Part shown: piece after piece, positions 44,382 through 54,156 of the stretch
Position numbering within the stretch: the first letter of the stretch is position 1
Layout: every line of letters begins with the position of its first letter
Assembly: GCF_009806555.1 (NCBI RefSeq)
Contig: NZ_VUOK01000029.1
Location: 1 to 64,000, forward strand
Length of the DNA stretch: 64,000 nt
Source: Methylobacterium sp. 2A
GTDB taxonomy: Bacteria > Pseudomonadota > Alphaproteobacteria > Rhizobiales > Beijerinckiaceae
Reading direction: 5' to 3'
The notes under the pieces: model-generated
Seen by the model: only the letters and a program-made list of their open reading frames with translations
What the model was told of the DNA's origin: nothing
The model's database searches: none
Position numbers and translations under genes: made by a program

Positions 44382-46305
44382 ACAGCGTGCCTCCGGCCGT
44401 CGTGTATTTCGGCAGGTCCCGCATGGCCGCCACGAAGCCGAGCGCCGCCGTGCCCTCCCGCGGGTCGAGCCCCGCCGAGACCAGCGCCCCGGACCAGCCG
44501 CCGACCCCGTCGATGATCGAGACGTACTGGTGCCCGTCCGGCCCCTTCCACGTGGTCGGCTGGCCGATGATTCCGGAGCCGGTCTTGAATTTCCAGAGTT
44601 CCGCGCCGGTATTGGCATCGACCGCTTTGAACCAGCCGTCCATCGTGCCGTAGAAGACGAGGTTTCCGGCGGTCGCCACCGCCCCGCCCCAGACGGGGAA
44701 CCTCTCCTTGATGGTCCAGGCCTCGGAGCCGTCCGTGACGTTCCAGGCGGTGAACTCGCCCCGGTGCCCGCCGGGACCGGGCTTCATGTTCACGTCGGCC
44801 CCGACATAGGGCGTGCCCTCGATGTAGCCGACCTCCGACAGGCGCTCGTCCATGCACAGGTTGTTGTGCGGCAGGTAGAGGAAGCCGGTCTTGGGCGAGT
44901 AGCTCGACGGGCTCCAGTCCTTGGCGCCGGGCGGGCTCGGGCAGATGTCGCGCACGACCGCGTCGACCTTCGGCGCCTTGTCGGTGTTGTGCTTGAGCTT
45001 GCCGGTCTTCAGGTCCACGCCGAAATTGGTGTTCGTGTAGTGGTAGGTGCCGGCCGAGAGGACTTCGCCGGTCTGCCGGTCCATCAGGTAGACGTGGCCG
45101 TTGCGGTCGGGGTGGACCAGGGCCTTGCGCGGCTTGCCCTGCCACTCGATGTCGAGCAGCACGTTCTCGTTGACGCCGTCGTGGTCGTAATAGTCGTGCG
45201 GGCTGAACTGGTAGTACCAGCGCGCGTTGCCCGTATCGACGTCGCGGGCGAAGATGCCGGCGGTGAACTTGTTGTCGCCCGGGCGCTGCTCGTGGTTCCA
45301 CGGCCCCGGGTTCGAGGTGCCGTAATAGACGAGGCGCAGGTCGGGGTCGTAGCTCACCCAGCCCCAGACCGAGCCGCCGCCGTGCTTCCACATGTCGGAG
45401 GGCCAGGACGTCACGCCCAGATCCTTGCCCTTCTCCTGATCGTAGAAGGGCTTGTACTCCGCCCCGATCTTCACGTCCGAATCCGGTCCGGTCGTGTAGG
45501 CACGCCAGACCTCCTTGCCAGAGCCGAGGTCCAGCGCCTTCGACCACCCGCGCACGCCGAGTTCCCCGCCCGAATTGCCGACGATGACCTTGTCGCCCGC
45601 CACCAGCGGGGCCATCGTCATCGTCTCGCCCTGGTTGATGTCGCCGTTCTTGTGCCGCCAGACCTCCTGACCGGTCTTCGCGTCGACGGCGACCGTCACG
45701 TCGTCGAGGGTGTTGTAGAGGATCTTGCCGTCCGCGTAGGTCGGGCCGCGATTGACCGTGTCGCAGCAGGCGACGCCCTGCGAGGCGATCTCCGATTTCG
45801 GGTCATAGGACCACTTCATCGGGAAGCCGGGCTTGGTCAGGTCGAGGGCGTAGAGCACATTCGGGAAGGCGGAGACGAGGTAGAGCGTGTCGCCGACGAC
45901 GATCGGGGCGCTCTCCTGGCCGCGGTTTGTGCCGACCGAGAAGGTCGAGGCGACCTGCAGGGTCTTCACGTTGTCCCTGGTGATCTCGTCGAGGTCGCTG
46001 TAGCGGGTGAGCGCGGTGTTGCGCCCCGGGCTCGGCCATTGGCCGGCTTGGCTGCCGTCGGACTTCGCCGCGAAGGCCGGCAGGGTCGGCTTCGAGGCGC
46101 TCTCCGACAGCTTGTTGACCGTCGGCATCAGGACCTGCGGGTTCTTGGACAGCGCGTCCCGGGGCTTTGGCGTCTCGCCCGAAGGGCCCTCGGTCCCGGT
46201 GCCCTGGCCGGTGGCGGGGCCCTTGGTCTGGTCCGCCCCCTGCGCGAGCGCGACGCCGCCCCAGACGAACGCGATGGCGGATACCGAAGTGACGGTCAGT
46301 CGCAT
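44350..46305 (-). CDS. xoxF: PQQ-dependent methanol/alcohol dehydrogenase, XoxF-like
   Basis: A 651-residue periplasmic quinoprotein oxidising methanol or other primary alcohols. The signal peptide ends at ALA-QGA. The eight-bladed propeller contains the adjacent-cysteine pair (GVACCDTVNRG), the metal-site Glu in NSGGELGVRGW, and an Asp-X-Asp (FARDVDTG) compatible with lanthanide rather than calcium use. A polar linker of about 40 residues precedes the usual start of the fold, longer than in standard XoxF. The order F-J-G on one transcript supports the call. ExaF or another PQQ-ADH subclass is possible. Confidence 0.82.
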   Translation of the reverse strand: MRLTVTSVSAIAFVWGGVALAQGADQTKGPATGQGTGTEGPSGETPKPRDALSKNPQVLMPTVNKLSESASKPTLPAFAAKSDGSQAGQWPSPGRNTALTRYSDLDEITRDNVKTLQVASTFSVGTNRGQESAPIVVGDTLYLVSAFPNVLYALDLTKPGFPMKWSYDPKSEIASQGVACCDTVNRGPTYADGKILYNTLDDVTVAVDAKTGQEVWRHKNGDINQGETMTMAPLVAGDKVIVGNSGGELGVRGWSKALDLGSGKEVWRAYTTGPDSDVKIGAEYKPFYDQEKGKDLGVTSWPSDMWKHGGGSVWGWVSYDPDLRLVYYGTSNPGPWNHEQRPGDNKFTAGIFARDVDTGNARWYYQFSPHDYYDHDGVNENVLLDIEWQGKPRKALVHPDRNGHVYLMDRQTGEVLSAGTYHYTNTNFGVDLKTGKLKHNTDKAPKVDAVVRDICPSPPGAKDWSPSSYSPKTGFLYLPHNNLCMDERLSEVGYIEGTPYVGADVNMKPGPGGHRGEFTAWNVTDGSEAWTIKERFPVWGGAVATAGNLVFYGTMDGWFKAVDANTGAELWKFKTGSGIIGQPTTWKGPDGHQYVSIIDGVGGWSGALVSAGLDPREGTAALGFVAAMRDLPKYTTAGGTLYVFKLGKYPS

Positions 46306-46715
46306 GATCGCTCCGTCGCAGAAGATCGGGCCAGCCCCATACGCGGCGCCCTGACCGACCAACCTCGGTGGCGTGGCCCGGTTCGCAAATCTGAGATCTT
46401 TATTATGAAGTTCGACAATCTTCGTATTTGCAACCCATGTTGTTTTATCAAATACAGTGATGATCGAAGTTCATCCCCCTGCTGAATTGCAGCACCCAGG
46501 CGAGCCGGCCCGGCTGATCGACCGGGTGGGATGCCGATCGCGCGACCGCAGCGGATCGAGCCACCGAGACGCTCTGGTTGGGCTGCTCGGCGGCTCTGTT
46601 CTCGGTGCGGCCTCCCCGTGTGGTCCGCCCGTGCGGCGGCGCCCCTCGATCACCTGACGGCCTCCGGCCCTGATGCTGACCGACGCGATCCGCATCAGGG
46701 GTCCGGGACGGCCCT
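46306..46715. other. Promoter region of the xox cluster
   Basis: About 410 bases without a gene. Bases 46385-46460 are AT-rich (runs such as TTTATTATGAAG and TTGTTTTATCAAATAC) and probably contain the xoxF promoter. No FixK-type box was found. Confidence 0.55.
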
Positions 46716-48192
46716 TCAGGCGCGCCGGGCGTTCCAGAAGACGAACTGGCCTTCGACCATGTCCTGAAGGTCGCGCCGGAACGCCGTCCGGTAGAAATAC
46801 TGGCCGGTCGGCAGATACGGCACGTCGCGCATCGCCAGGGTCTGCATCCGGGCTGCGATCGCCTTGCGCGCCGCTTGGTCCGGCGCCTCGATCCAGGCCT
46901 CGCGCAGGCTCTCCAGTTCGGGCAGGTTTGGCCAGCCGAAGAAACCCGTCTCGCCGCCGCAGCGCAGCACCTGCTCCACGACCGGGTTGGCCATATCGAG
47001 GCCGGTCCAGGTCGTGTTGAAGACGTTCCAGCCGCCTTGATCAGGGGGCGCCTTGCTGGCGCGGCGCGTGACCAGGGTGCCCCAATCGGACACGACATAC
47101 TGCACGTTCATCCCGAGGCGCCGCAGCAGGTCGTTCATGACCTCGCCGAGGGCGCCGAGCACGGGATTCTCGCTCGTCGACATCAGCACGACGCGCTCGC
47201 CCTTATAACCGGCCGCCACCAGGTCGCGCTTGGCCTTCGCCAGGTCGCGTGGCCGGGTGAGCACGTCGAGCCCGGCCTCGGTGGCCATCGCGGTCCCCGG
47301 CGTGAACAAGCCGACATCCTTGCGCCACAGCTTCGGGTCGTCGCCGGCCGCCGCCGCCATGAAGTCCGCCTGAGACAGGGCTTCGAGGACCACGCGCCGG
47401 ATCGCGGGGTTGTCGAAGGGCGGATAGAGGTGGTTCATGACGCCCGTGCCCAGGTTTCCGAGCGTCGAGGCGAGCTGCGTGGTGATCTGCGGGCTGGCCT
47501 GCAGCGTCGGCACGAGATCGGCGATCGGGTTCTCCCACCAATCGACCTCGCCGTTCTGGAGGGCGGCCGCCGCGGTGCCGGGATCCGGCATGACCTGCCA
47601 TTCGACCCGCTCGAAATGGACGCGCTTGGGCCCTGCCACCCAGGACACGGCGCCGTCCTCGCGGGGCCGGTAATCCGGGTTGCGGTCATAGACCACGCGG
47701 GCGCCGACGAGGCGCTCCTTGGTGTTGAACCGGAAAGGGCCGGAGCCGATCACCTCGGGGATCTGCTGGGCCGGGTCGATGGCGGCCAGGCGCTCCGGCA
47801 TGATGACGAGGACCGGCGGACCAAGCTTCGCCAGGGTCTCGAGCATCAGCCCATAGGGCCGCTTCAACCGGATGACGAAGGTCCGGTCGTCCGGCGCCTC
47901 CAGGGCGTCGGTGCGCGCCATCAGGGCCTGCCCGAGACTGTCGCGCTGCGCCCAGCGCCGGATCGACGCGATGCAGTCGCGGCCCCGCACCGGCTCGCCG
48001 TCGTGGAACTTCAGCCCCTCGCGCAGGCGGAAGGTCCAGCGCCGTCCGTCCTCCTCGACCGTGTGGCCCTCGACCATCTGCGGCTGCGGCACGAAGCGCA
48101 GCACGCGCGCCCGGTCACCCTGGGCCAGGGCCGGGCGCGGCGACCGCGGCGGCCGCGGCGGTGGCGCCCCCGAGGAAGGTTCGTCGCAGCAT
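46716..48192 (-). pseudogene. Peptide-type ABC transporter substrate-binding protein, frameshifted
   Basis: From 48104 leftward, 462 codons match SBP_bac_5 proteins (QMVEGHTVEEDGRRWTF, then GSGPFRF and FVFWNARRA at the end). ATG 48192 starts a proper twin-arginine-like signal peptide (LRRTFLGGATAAAAAV) but in another frame that stops at 48115. Removing one C from the CCC run restores APALAQGDRARVLRFVPQ and joins the frames. In addition the roughly 35-40 residues normally found between LRFVPQ and PQMVEG are missing, with PQ repeated at the junction. Both lesions argue for a dead gene. No cognate permease or ATPase is adjacent. Confidence 0.75.
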
Positions 48193-48323
48193 GGGGGTCA
48201 CTCCTGGCTGTCCGGGTCAGGCGGGCGAAAACGGGTGCGCCGGGCGGCCTTTTTCGCGAGGCTGACTTCTGCGAACGTGCAGACCGCCGGTGCACAACCT
48301 GCAAGGTCCGTTCCCGCCGCCGG

Positions 48324-48460
48324 TCACGGGGTGCGGCCGGCCTCCTCGGCGCGCAGGCGCAGGGCCGCGCGGTCGATCTTGTTGGTTGAGGCGAGCGGCA
48401 GCGCCTCGACGAATTGACGTCCGGCAGGAGCGCCAGCTTCCGGTACGCAGGGCCGCGGCG
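48324..48460 (-). pseudogene. 3' remnant of an acyl-CoA/AMP-binding ligase
   Basis: Reading leftward, FVEALPLASTNKIDRAALRLRA then a stop is the classic C-terminal end of an AMP-dependent ligase, including the catalytic Lys of the STNKIDR motif. Just upstream, PAYRKLALLPDV fits the same family in a different frame, so one base is missing between them. Nothing of the adenylation domain remains. It lies next to the decayed binding-protein gene, marking a degenerating locus. Confidence 0.65.
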
Positions 48461-48698
48461 TGGATATCCTTATCCTTCTGGATGAGGAGCAGCAGGCCCA
48501 CGGGGGCCGCGAAGGCGAGGCCCGGCATGGCGGCGAGGCCGGAATACCGCCCCTGCGCCCTGCCCGGCGGACCGCAGGAGCCCGCGCGAGGGCGTTCGGG
48601 CTTCGTCTGGCCCCTTGTGCACGGGGCTTGCCTTGTCGGACGCTGTCGCCGGCACGCTGAGTCGCGTCGATTCGGTGGGCCGAAGGGGGAGTGTGGAC

Positions 48699-49739
48699 AT
48701 GGACAGCCTAAGACCGCGATCGAACCCGCGCCGCTCCGCGGGGCGAGCGACCCTGGCCGCCCTGGCGGCCCTGACACCTTTGATCCTCGGCATCCTTGCG
48801 CCCGGCTCCGCCCGGGCCGCCGAGAAGTCGGTCATCTTCGCCCATCAGGACATGGTGGTCCCGTTCCGGGCCCTGATGGCCTCGGGGGCGATCGAGAAGG
48901 CGACCGGCTACACCGTGACGTGGCGCAAGTTCGGCGGTGGCGGCGACGTCATCCGCGCCATGGCGTCGGGCAACGTCCAGATCGGTGAGGCGGGTTCGAG
49001 CCCGATCGCGGCGGCCGCCTCGCAGGGGCTCGATATCGAGCTGTTCTGGATCCTCGACGAGATCGCCGATGCCGAGCAGCTCGTGGCGCGCAACGGCAGC
49101 GGCATCAAGGGCGTGGCCGACCTGCGCGGCAAGACCGTCGCGGTGCCGTTCGTGTCGACCTCGCACTACCAGCTGATCGCCGCCCTGGCGGAAGCCGGGC
49201 TGAGCCAGAAGGACGTGACCATCCTCAACATGCGCCCGCCCGAGATCGCCGCCGCCTGGGAGCGCGGCGACATCGACGCGACCTTCATCTGGGATCCGGT
49301 GCTCGCCCGGGTGAAGAAGTCCGGCACCGTGCTGGTCTCGGCGGGCGACCTCGCCCGGAAGGGCAAGGCGACCTTCGACGGCCTCGTCGTCGACCGGGCC
49401 TGGGCGGCGCAGAACCGGGACTTCCTGGTCACCCTGGTGAAGCTGATCGCCGCCGAGGACGCCGCCTACGCGGCCAAGCCCTGGGCCGCCGACTCCCCCG
49501 AGGTGAAGGCGGTGGCCAGGATCACCGGTGCGGATCCCGCGGAGGTGCCGGCGAGCCTCGCCAGTTATCACTTCCCGACCCTCGACGCGCAGGCCTCCCC
49601 GGCCTGGCTCGGCGGCGGGGCCGCCAAGGCGTTGACCGAGACCGCCGCGTTCCTCAAGGCCCAGGGCCGCGTCCAGGCCCTGGCGCCGGATTACGGCCGG
49701 TTCGTCACCGGGGCGTACGTGGCGGCGGCCCGGAAGTAA
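48699..49739 (+). CDS. tauA: Taurine/sulfonate-type ABC transporter substrate-binding protein
   Basis: A 346-residue periplasmic binding protein with a long N-terminal signal region (helix TLAALAALTPLILGILA, cleavage after ARA). The SsuA/TauA/NMT1 fold is seen in WRKFGGGGDVIRAMASGN, ELFWILDEIADAEQLV and GKTVAVPFVSTSHYQL. The GDIDATFIWDP strand favours TauA. The ATG at 48699 follows a GGGGGAG element. It heads tauABC; no tauD dioxygenase is present, so the imported compound must be processed elsewhere. Confidence 0.9.
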   Translation: MDSLRPRSNPRRSAGRATLAALAALTPLILGILAPGSARAAEKSVIFAHQDMVVPFRALMASGAIEKATGYTVTWRKFGGGGDVIRAMASGNVQIGEAGSSPIAAAASQGLDIELFWILDEIADAEQLVARNGSGIKGVADLRGKTVAVPFVSTSHYQLIAALAEAGLSQKDVTILNMRPPEIAAAWERGDIDATFIWDPVLARVKKSGTVLVSAGDLARKGKATFDGLVVDRAWAAQNRDFLVTLVKLIAAEDAAYAAKPWAADSPEVKAVARITGADPAEVPASLASYHFPTLDAQASPAWLGGGAAKALTETAAFLKAQGRVQALAPDYGRFVTGAYVAAARK

Positions 49740-49760
49740 TCGGCGGCTTCGGAGGGCGGC

Positions 49761-50552
49761 ATGATCGAGATCCGCAACGTCAGCGTCCATTACGGAGAGG
49801 GCGAGGCCGGCATCGTCGCCCTCTCGCAGGTGAACCTGACGATCCGGCCCGGGGAGTTCGTGGTCGCGCTCGGCGCCTCGGGCTGCGGCAAGACCACCCT
49901 GCTCTCGGCGATCGCGGGTTTCCTCGAACCGACCGAGGGCAGCATCCTCCTCGACGGTATGCCGATCCGGGGGCCGGGGGCCGACCGGGGCGTGGTGTTC
50001 CAGCGCCACGCCCTGATGCCCTGGCTGAGCGTGGCCGAGAACGTGGCGTTCGGCCCCAAGCTGCGCGGCGTCGCGCGCCCGGAGCGGCGCCGGATCGCCC
50101 ACGCGATGCTCGACCTCGTCGGCCTCGCCGAATTCGGCGACCGGAAGGTCTACGAACTCTCCGGCGGCATGCAGCAAAGGGTCGGCATCGCCCGGGCGCT
50201 GGCGGGCGACCCGCGCGCCCTGCTGATGGACGAGCCGCTGGGGGCGCTCGACGCCTTCACCCGCGAGCAGCTGCAGGAGCTGATCCTTCGGGTCTGGCAC
50301 CGGACCGGCAAGATGGCCTTCTTCATCACGCACGACGTCGAGGAGGCGGTGTTCCTGGCCACGAAGCTCCTGATCATGAGCCCGCGGCCGGGCCGCATCG
50401 TCGAGACGATCGACCTGCCGTTCTCGCGCGCGGTCGTGGCCGGGCGGGACGCCCGGGCGGTCAAGGCGGATCCCGATTTCATCGCCGTGCGGGAGCGCGT
50501 GCTGGGGCGCATCCATCACCGGGCCGACCCGGCGCTCGGGGGCTCCCGGTGA
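49761..50552 (+). CDS. tauB: Taurine/sulfonate-type ABC transporter ATP-binding protein
   Basis: A 263-residue ABC ATPase. Walker A is [10 protein letters not shown]-loop [11 protein letters not shown], signature LSGGMQQR, Walker B ALLMDEP, and switch His THD. The [11 protein letters not shown] region is typical of TauB/SsuB importers. It follows tauA by 21 bases and overlaps tauC by 4 bases, so it belongs to the same transcript. Confidence 0.93.
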   Translation: MIEIRNVSVHYGEGEAGIVALSQVNLTIRPGEFVVALGASGCGKTTLLSAIAGFLEPTEGSILLDGMPIRGPGADRGVVFQRHALMPWLSVAENVAFGPKLRGVARPERRRIAHAMLDLVGLAEFGDRKVYELSGGMQQRVGIARALAGDPRALLMDEPLGALDAFTREQLQELILRVWHRTGKMAFFITHDVEEAVFLATKLLIMSPRPGRIVETIDLPFSRAVVAGRDARAVKADPDFIAVRERVLGRIHHRADPALGGSR

Positions 50553-51391
50553 GCGGCCTGCCCCTCGACGCAGCCGCCGTGTCCGAAACGCGGCCGGCCC
50601 GCCCCGGGCGCGGCGTCCGCCGCAGCGGCGCGCTGGTGCCGCTCATCAGCACCGCCACCGTGCTGGCCTGCCTCGGTCTCTGGGCGCTCGCGACCCATAT
50701 CGGCTGGATCAAGCCGCTGTTCCTGCCGCCGCCGGAGGCGGTCCTGTCGGCCCTCGGCCAGGCCTGGAACGGCGAGCTGGACGGCGCCCCCCTCGGCATC
50801 CATGTCCGCGACAGCCTGCTGCGGGTCCTCGGGGCCTTCGGTCTCGCCGCGCTGCTGGGCATCCCCGCCGGCCTGGCCATGGGGACGAGCCGGATCGCCC
50901 GCGGCATCCTCGATCCGCTGATCGAGTTCTACCGGCCGCTGCCGCCGCTCGCCTACCTGCCGCTGATGATCATCTGGTTCGGGATCGGCGAGCTGTCCAA
51001 GGTGCTGCTGATCGTCCTCGCCTGCTTCGCTCCGGTGGCGCTGGCGACGCGCTCGGGCGTGCTCTCGGCTTCCGCCGACCAGATCAACGCGGCGCGCGCC
51101 CTCGGGGCGAGCCGCGCGCAGGTCCTGCGCTACGTGGTGCTCCCGGCGGCGCTGCCGGAGATCCTGATCGGCCTGCGGATCGGCATGGGGGTGGGCTGGA
51201 CCACCCTGGTCGCCGCCGAGATGGTGGCGGCCCAGGCCGGGCTCGGCCAGCTCGTCCTCAACGCCTCCAACTTCCTGCGCACCGACGTGGTGGTGATGGG
51301 GATCCTGCTGATCGGCCTGTTCGCCACCCTGTTCGAGGTCGGCCTGCGCCGGCTCGAACGCGTGCTGGTGCCCTGGAAGGGGAAGGCCTGA
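50549..51391 (+). CDS. tauC: Taurine/sulfonate-type ABC transporter permease
   Basis: A 280-residue inner-membrane permease with six helices and the EAA loop ([21 protein letters not shown]). The [18 protein letters not shown] segment is typical for the SsuC/TauC group. GTG start overlaps tauB. It completes a three-gene importer. Substrate could be taurine, another sulfonate or a related anion; sequence alone cannot decide. Confidence 0.93.
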   Translation: MSGLPLDAAAVSETRPARPGRGVRRSGALVPLISTATVLACLGLWALATHIGWIKPLFLPPPEAVLSALGQAWNGELDGAPLGIHVRDSLLRVLGAFGLAALLGIPAGLAMGTSRIARGILDPLIEFYRPLPPLAYLPLMIIWFGIGELSKVLLIVLACFAPVALATRSGVLSASADQINAARALGASRAQVLRYVVLPAALPEILIGLRIGMGVGWTTLVAAEMVAAQAGLGQLVLNASNFLRTDVVVMGILLIGLFATLFEVGLRRLERVLVPWKGKA

Positions 51392-51437
51392 GATCTCCCG
51401 GGGCCTGCCCTGGCCCGCTCACGCGCCGCCGGCCGGA

Positions 51438-51486
51438 CTTGTCGCGATGCCCGTCGCGATCTGGGGTTTGCATCGCCCGCGACAAG
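51438..51486. repeat. Imperfect palindrome after tauC
   Basis: CTTGTCGCGATG at 51438 pairs with CATCGC and CGCGACAAG at 51471-51486, with a 2-base bulge. It could be a terminator without T tract or a REP-like element, 46 bases after tauC. Confidence 0.45.
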
Positions 51487-51652
51487 GCTTTCAGGTCGAA
51501 ATCCGGCACAGGACGCGAGCCGCAGGCTTCGTCCGACCTGCGGCCGACAGGACGGGACCGTGCGCAGAAGGAATGTTCGGGGTGAGGACATCGATTCAGC
51601 GGGCGCGCCCGCCCCATGCCCCTCCGCCGGTCCGTCATGCCCCGGAGATCTA

Positions 51653-51732
51653 AGAGCCTCTCACAAAACTCCCGCTGCGCTGTCGCGGCTAGAGGGAAAT
51701 ATCCGGTGCTCGGGAGTTTTGTGAGGAGCTCT
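51653..51732. repeat. 80-bp inverted-repeat element
   Basis: Twenty-two-base arms (AGAGCCTCTCACAAAACTCC... and its complement, two mismatches) enclose 36 bases. The inner 15 bp (CTCACAAAACTCCCG) are perfect. No flanking duplication is obvious. It may be a MITE remnant or repetitive palindrome; no coding content. Confidence 0.6.
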
Positions 51733-51948
51733 GAGGCGCAGATTCGGCCCCTGTTGTCTGCAGGACTGCGACTTGGCCCAGGGCCGGGAATGGTCTTGAC
51801 GAATGCAGTTCCCATGACGACACGCGATCACGCGCCATATCGACATCTATCGCGTCGTTCGAGTGCGGCCCGCATTGACGGAACCAGACATCTCTTTATA
51901 TTTACTTCCAAAATTACGCCATAATATCCAAAATAACGGGAGGTCGAT

Positions 51949-53646
51949 ATGCCGAGCGGACGCTCAGAAGCCGGTTGGCCGGCGTGGCGGCGCGCATTTC
52001 CCGATGCCTGCGACTGGGATTCCGACCTGGAGATCGGAACGCTCTCCGATCTGCTGACAGCCGGCTGCACGGCGTCGGGCGGGGGGCCGGCCATCGCGTT
52101 CCGCGACCGTCAGCTGAGCTATCCCGACCTGGCCATCCAGGCCGATCGCCTTGCGGCCGGCCTCCTCGCCATGGGCCTCGCACCGGATACGGTTGTCGCC
52201 CTGTACCTGCCCAATACGCCTCTGCATCCGATCGCCTTCTTCGCCGCGGCCCGGGCGGGCCTCCGGGTCGTCCTCCTGTCCGGCCTTGATGCCCCGCGGG
52301 AACTCGCGCACAAGCTGACGACCACCCGGGCACGGATCGTCGTGACCCTGGATCAGCCGAACTATCTCGCGGCGGCCCTGCATTTCCTCGACGACGGCCT
52401 CATCGACACGCTGGTGGTCGCTGAGGATCGCGCCTGGGGGCCTTCCACGGAGAGCCAGCCTCAGGCCCTCCCGCAACGTCCCGGGGTGGTGCCCTTCGCC
52501 CGGCTGCTCGATGCCCCGGCGCCCGCCGCCTGGCCGGTTCGCACGCCGGACGACGTGTTCCTGCTTCAATTCACCGGAGGCACCACCGGCCTGCCGAAGG
52601 CGGCCATGCTGACCCACGGAAACCTGACCGCGGCGGTCGCGATCTACCGATTGTGGAACAATCACACGGACGTGCCCTCCCGCGACAACCGGGTCGTCGG
52701 CATCCTGCCGCTGTTCCACATCTACGCCCTCACCGCCGTGCTCCTGTGCACGATCCGGGACGGAGGCCTGATCCTTCTTCACCAGCGCTTCGACGTCGAG
52801 GCGCTGGCGCACGACATCGCGGTGAAGCGGGCCACCCGCGTCTACGGCGTGCCGACCATGTGGTTCGCGCTCCTCGAACGGGCGACGCGCGTGCCGATCG
52901 ACTGCTCGTCGCTCAATCTGTGCATGAGCGGCGGAGCTCCCCTGCCGTTCGAGGCGCAGGCGCGCCTCGGGCGGGTTCTCGGCCAGCCGCTCCAGGTCGG
53001 CTGGGGGATGACCGAGACCGCACCGGCCGGGACCCGCGTGCCCGACGGGGCGGAGGCGCGTCCCGGGCTGATCGGCGTGCCACTCCCCGGGATCGCCATG
53101 CGGATCGTCGCCCTCGACGATTTCAGCCGGGAGGTCGCGACGGGCGAAGTCGGCGAGATCGCGATCCGCGGGCCCAACGTGTTCCTCGGCTATTTCGAGA
53201 AGCCGGAAGCGACGCGGGAGGCCTTCTGCGACGGCTGGTTCCTCACGGGCGATATCGGCCGGGTCGACGAGGACGGCCTCTTCGATCTGATCGACCGGCG
53301 CAAGAACATGATCATTTCCGGCGGCTTCAACGTCTATCCCACGGTCATCGAGGACGCGATCTACGAGCATCCGGACGTCGCCGAGGTGATCGTCATCGGG
53401 GTCCCCGATCCCTATCGCGGACAATCGGCCAAGGCGTTCGTGACCCTTCGGCCCGGCGCGTCTCCCTTCGACCTCGCTGCACTGCAAGCGTTCCTTTCGG
53501 ATCGGATCGGCCGCCACGAGATTCCCCGCGGCCTGGAGTTCCGGGAGAGCCTGCCGCGCAGCCCTGCCGGGAAGTTGCTGGCCAGCGTCCTGGTGGCCGA
53601 GGAGACGTCCCGGGCGGCGAAGGGTGGGGGCGACGGCGTGCGATGA
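51949..53646 (+). CDS. Acyl-CoA synthetase (AMP-binding ligase)
   Basis: A 565-residue ANL-family enzyme that activates a carboxylate with ATP and CoA. Core motifs are LQFTGGTTGLPKAAMLTH (P-loop), GWGMTETAP, GWFLTGDIG, and the C-terminal SPAGKLL with the catalytic Lys. Overall it resembles long-chain fatty-acid ligases. GGGAGG six bases ahead supports the ATG. The promoter zone upstream is AT-rich. Its proximity to the monooxygenase and dehydrogenase genes suggests activation of an acid from the same catabolic route. Confidence 0.88.
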   Translation: MPSGRSEAGWPAWRRAFPDACDWDSDLEIGTLSDLLTAGCTASGGGPAIAFRDRQLSYPDLAIQADRLAAGLLAMGLAPDTVVALYLPNTPLHPIAFFAAARAGLRVVLLSGLDAPRELAHKLTTTRARIVVTLDQPNYLAAALHFLDDGLIDTLVVAEDRAWGPSTESQPQALPQRPGVVPFARLLDAPAPAAWPVRTPDDVFLLQFTGGTTGLPKAAMLTHGNLTAAVAIYRLWNNHTDVPSRDNRVVGILPLFHIYALTAVLLCTIRDGGLILLHQRFDVEALAHDIAVKRATRVYGVPTMWFALLERATRVPIDCSSLNLCMSGGAPLPFEAQARLGRVLGQPLQVGWGMTETAPAGTRVPDGAEARPGLIGVPLPGIAMRIVALDDFSREVATGEVGEIAIRGPNVFLGYFEKPEATREAFCDGWFLTGDIGRVDEDGLFDLIDRRKNMIISGGFNVYPTVIEDAIYEHPDVAEVIVIGVPDPYRGQSAKAFVTLRPGASPFDLAALQAFLSDRIGRHEIPRGLEFRESLPRSPAGKLLASVLVAEETSRAAKGGGDGVR

Positions 53647-53726
53647 TCCGCCGGCAGCAGCCCGAAGGAGCCGTTGTGCGCTGCCGCACAAACCGGAATT
53701 TACAGCGTATACAAATCTCCGGGTGA

Positions 53727-53741
53727 GCTTACATTGTAAGC
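53727..53741. promoter_or_regulatory. Perfect 15-bp palindrome
   Basis: GCTTAC-ATT-GTAAGC, 48 bases before the small secreted protein gene. It may be an operator, possibly for a TetR regulator, or a short hairpin. Unassigned. Confidence 0.35.
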
Positions 53742-53789
53742 AGATGGCGCCGGACCCGAGGGGTCGCACGCCCATCACCGGAGACTACC

Positions 53790-54041
53790 ATGCGCAACAC
53801 TGTTCTTGTCGCTGGCCTCGTTCTCGCCGGCACGATCACCGCGTCGGCCGCCCCGCGTCCCACCGACCATGCCCAGGCCCGCCCGGCCGCCACCGCGACC
53901 ATCCCGTCGCCGCGGACCACCGGCAGCCTCGGCCCAACCGCCGTCCAGGGGCTCGACCTCGGCGGAGACCGGGCGAACTGGGGCCGCCGCGGTTCGGGCC
54001 TGCCCAGCCCGATCAATCCGCTCGGTTACAGCGGCGAGTGA
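53790..54041 (+). CDS. Small secreted protein
   Basis: An 83-residue exported protein. Signal peptide MRNTVLVAGLVLAGTITASA precedes a Pro/Ala/Thr-rich segment and a C-terminus rich in Gly and Arg (DRANWGRRGSGLPSP, then NPLGYSGE). No domain is recognised. It lies between the ligase and a TetR gene and has a palindrome in its upstream region. Its sequence style matches the other tiny secreted proteins in this window. Confidence 0.6.
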   Translation: MRNTVLVAGLVLAGTITASAAPRPTDHAQARPAATATIPSPRTTGSLGPTAVQGLDLGGDRANWGRRGSGLPSPINPLGYSGE

Positions 54042-54156
54042 TCCTGCGCGATTCCGGGGCCGTGATGGGACACAGCCTCGCCCGCCGACCGTTTTGATGT
54101 CAGTGCTGGAGGCCGGATCTGCGCGGGCACAGCGCGGGCCGGCGGGGGATGGTACG

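Noticed and set aside
48699..51391. Complete taurine degradation operon
   Set aside because: tauA, tauB and tauC are present, but no tauD-type dioxygenase or tpa/xsc gene is in the neighbourhood, so only a transporter is claimed.
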